Assembly: GCA_017577925.1 (NCBI GenBank)
Contig: PKQU01000006.1
Location: 1 to 22,180, forward strand
Reading direction: 5' to 3'
Origin: Bacillota bacterium
Lineage (GTDB): Bacteria > Bacillota > Bacilli > Calditerricolales > Calditerricolaceae
Length of the DNA stretch: 22,180 nt
The stretch's first letter is position 1. Each line of letters starts with the position of its first letter. The notes under the pieces were generated by a model that was given only the letters and a program-made list of their open reading frames with translations, did no database searches and was not told where the DNA came from. Shown piece by piece: positions 20,442 through 22,180 of this stretch. The position numbers and the translations under genes are program-made.

Positions 20442-21494
20442 ATGCTTGTCAAGAAAATTGTATGTGAAGATCCTTATCAGACCATGTGGGCCACATTCGT
20501 CTGGTTTGAAAGCGAACCGATCGTCCAAGACTTTTTGCAACGCCAATACGAACAAAATCGCACGGAAAATGCAAAAATGTACGCTTTTCAAAACACAGAA
20601 CGTTTTATCTTTGCCATCAAGCAGGCGCGGGAATATTATCGCGCGGCGGCGCAAAGCGACCTCCTCGTCAAGCCGCTTCTCTTGTATTACGGCATGGTTT
20701 CCTTGATCAAGGCCGTCCTGATTGCCAGCGATCCCGCTTACCCGCGCAACACCCGCGTCCTGCAGCACGGCCTCTCCACGCGACGGCGAAAGGCCCGTCA
20801 GTATCGGTTCCTCGACGATTCGTGCCAGCCGCAACGCGAGGGGCTCTTCCCGCTGTTTGCCACCGCCTGCAGCGCACCCGATGAGGCACGGATGGCGGAA
20901 CAGACACCGCGCCGATTGCTGGCCCTCATCCCCGACCTTCGCCACAGCTACATGCGGCTGGTCGGTACCCCTTCATGCCTGCCTATAGCTGCGCGCCGCG
21001 AAGGAAACCGGGTAACCGTCGACGTGCCCACGTCGGTTCTCGACTTCTGGCACGTCACCGCTTCGCGTTTCGTCGACCTGCTCAACCAGCACCGCATCGG
21101 CGCGGGAACCTTCTCCCTGGGTAGTACCACAACCCAGCCCGCCACTTTCACGCTGCAGTGGAATCATCCTGCGCTGCCGGCGGCGGACGGCGAAGACGGA
21201 TCCGTCGACTTTGAAAACCGGCTGATTCGTTACGATGTGCAAGGCCAGCCCTACCTGCTGCTGGAACGGAGAAGCAGCCATCTGCTGCCCGAAGCCTGTG
21301 CCCACGTCTGCCTCATGTACATGCTGGGCATCCTTTGCCGCTATGAGCCGGAACTGTGGGGCCAGTATGCCCACGGCGTCGCCGTATCCGAAACGGCGTT
21401 GATCAGTGACTTTCTGCGGTGTTCCCAGCGCAAATTCCCCAACCTCATCCTCAATCTGCTCCACGGATTTCCCCTTGTGTTTGCCGTCAGTTGA
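20442..21494 (+). CDS. yaaC: YaaC family protein
   Basis: YaaC is a conserved Bacillales protein with no established function. The 350-residue product starts MLVKKIVCEDPYQTMWATFV and shows the family's typical early segments (NRTENAKMYAFQNTERFIFA, then LLVKPLLLYYGMVSLIKAVL) and a C-terminal part rich in aromatic residues. No membrane segment or known catalytic motif stands out. The ATG is preceded by an AAGGAGGG site. It is divergent from guaB and lies next to the rRNA operon, exactly the position and orientation of yaaC in B. subtilis, which supports the name. Confidence 0.88.
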   Translation: MLVKKIVCEDPYQTMWATFVWFESEPIVQDFLQRQYEQNRTENAKMYAFQNTERFIFAIKQAREYYRAAAQSDLLVKPLLLYYGMVSLIKAVLIASDPAYPRNTRVLQHGLSTRRRKARQYRFLDDSCQPQREGLFPLFATACSAPDEARMAEQTPRRLLALIPDLRHSYMRLVGTPSCLPIAARREGNRVTVDVPTSVLDFWHVTASRFVDLLNQHRIGAGTFSLGSTTTQPATFTLQWNHPALPAADGEDGSVDFENRLIRYDVQGQPYLLLERRSSHLLPEACAHVCLMYMLGILCRYEPELWGQYAHGVAVSETALISDFLRCSQRKFPNLILNLLHGFPLVFAVS

Positions 21495-21518
21495 TCGGCC
21501 GCATGGGAATGCGACGGC

Positions 21519-21731
21519 TCACCGCTTTTTCTTCTGCCAGTTTTTCATCAGTTGCTGCACTTGGTTCAGTTGCTTTTGGTTCAGTTGGATGCCCATGCTG
21601 CGGGCAATCCGCTGCAACTGCTGCGGGTCCATCTGCATGCGCAAAAGCTGCTTGCGCAAATAGACGACCCCGACCAGAAATCCCAAAACCGCACCGCCGA
21701 CGAACGTTAGTACCGGAATCAGGAAATCCAC
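21519..21731 (-). CDS. YneF-like (UPF0154) small membrane protein
   Basis: The 70-residue product has an N-terminal membrane helix (DFLIPVLTFVGGAVLGFLVG), then a basic juxtamembrane stretch (VYLRKQLLRM) and a soluble helix (DPQQLQRIARSMGIQLNQKQ, LNQVQQLMKNWQKKKR). This is the layout of the UPF0154/YneF family of Firmicutes, whose function is unknown. I chose the GTG at 21731 because an AAGGAG site lies 9 nt upstream; the earlier ATG at 21755 would place that site inside the gene. It converges on yaaC and follows the 5S rRNA terminator. B. subtilis keeps yneF elsewhere, so the location is unusual. Confidence 0.78.
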   Translation of the reverse strand: MDFLIPVLTFVGGAVLGFLVGVVYLRKQLLRMQMDPQQLQRIARSMGIQLNQKQLNQVQQLMKNWQKKKR

Positions 21732-21756
21732 CGCGAACCGCTCCTTCCCGGCCAAA

Positions 21757-21791
21757 ATGCGAAAGCGGGAGACGGGTGTACCGTCTCCCGC
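21757..21791 (-). terminator. Terminator of the rRNA operon
   Basis: A perfect 11-bp stem GCGGGAGACGG (21765-21775) / CCGTCTCCCGC (21781-21791) has a 5-nt loop. It starts 5 bp past the 5S rRNA on the minus strand and is followed by TTTCGCATTTT. Confidence 0.88.
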
Positions 21792-21796
21792 GTTGT

Positions 21797-21913
<117 letters not shown>

Positions 21914-22007
21914 CACGGGATGGATTGTAGCACAAGGTTGGTAGGAAACGCAAGGGGTTTGGGGTGCGGTTGCACCCTGAAAACCGGACCGCGGGGGTGG
22001 TGGGGAG

Positions 22008-22180
<173 letters not shown>

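Overview
The window is a piece of a GC-rich Bacillota chromosome, most likely a member of the Bacillales. The order 23S-5S rRNA, yaaC, guaB, dacA, pdxS, pdxT, serS, tRNA genes, tadA, SRP RNA, dnaX, ybaB, recR is the conserved origin-proximal block of Bacillus subtilis and its relatives, seen here in reverse orientation. Most host genes lie on the minus strand, as expected for genes read away from an origin beyond the right end. Small conserved Bacillales proteins (YaaC, a YneF-like protein) support this. The species cannot be named from the sequence; the GC content would fit a thermophilic lineage, but that is inference.

Layout from left to right. (1) 1-4065: recR (cut by the window edge), ybaB and dnaX form a DNA maintenance operon, preceded by a PAS sensor histidine kinase. 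(2) 4078-6364: SRP RNA and tRNA-Ser(CGA), each with a clear promoter and terminator; a plus-strand RsuA-type pseudouridine synthase with a small unknown protein; and tadA. (3) 6406-14068: an integrated element of about 7.6 kb between 54-bp direct repeats made of the 3' part of tRNA-Arg(CCT). (4) 14016-21494: intact tRNA-Arg(CCT) and tRNA-Ser(TGA), serS, the pyridoxal phosphate synthase pair pdxT/pdxS, a 43-residue membrane protein, dacA, guaB and divergent yaaC. (5) 21519-22180: a YneF-like membrane protein, 5S rRNA and the 3' end of 23S rRNA.

The element is the part worth attention. It carries a tyrosine integrase (apparently frameshifted near its N terminus), an XRE-type regulator, an unknown protein, a large Prim-Pol/zinc-finger/P-loop replication protein, two tandem paralogous proteins of unknown function with a TubC_N-like front end, a PD-(D/E)XK Holliday-resolvase-like protein, a sigma-region-4-like ArpU/RinA-type regulator and a coiled-coil protein. 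No capsid, portal, terminase, tail, lysis or conjugation genes are visible. It therefore looks like a phage satellite or an integrated plasmid-like replicon. Eleven copies of a 7-bp motif (CTGACAG or its inverse) sit in three groups inside the 3' end of the replication gene, with regular 9- and 12-bp spacing. This resembles the iteron origin next to the Rep gene of staphylococcal pathogenicity islands. A second 9-bp repeat array with the same 9-bp period and the same TGACA core, followed by a chain of stem-loops, lies near the integrase.

How the parts fit (inference): the integrase acts at the tRNA-Arg att core, possibly through inverted 12-bp arm sites near both ends. The XRE protein would control the palindrome-rich left end. 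The replication protein would act on the iterons, and the ArpU-like protein could activate late or helper-linked transcription. The insertion has separated tRNA-Arg from what looks like its original terminator at 6339-6364.
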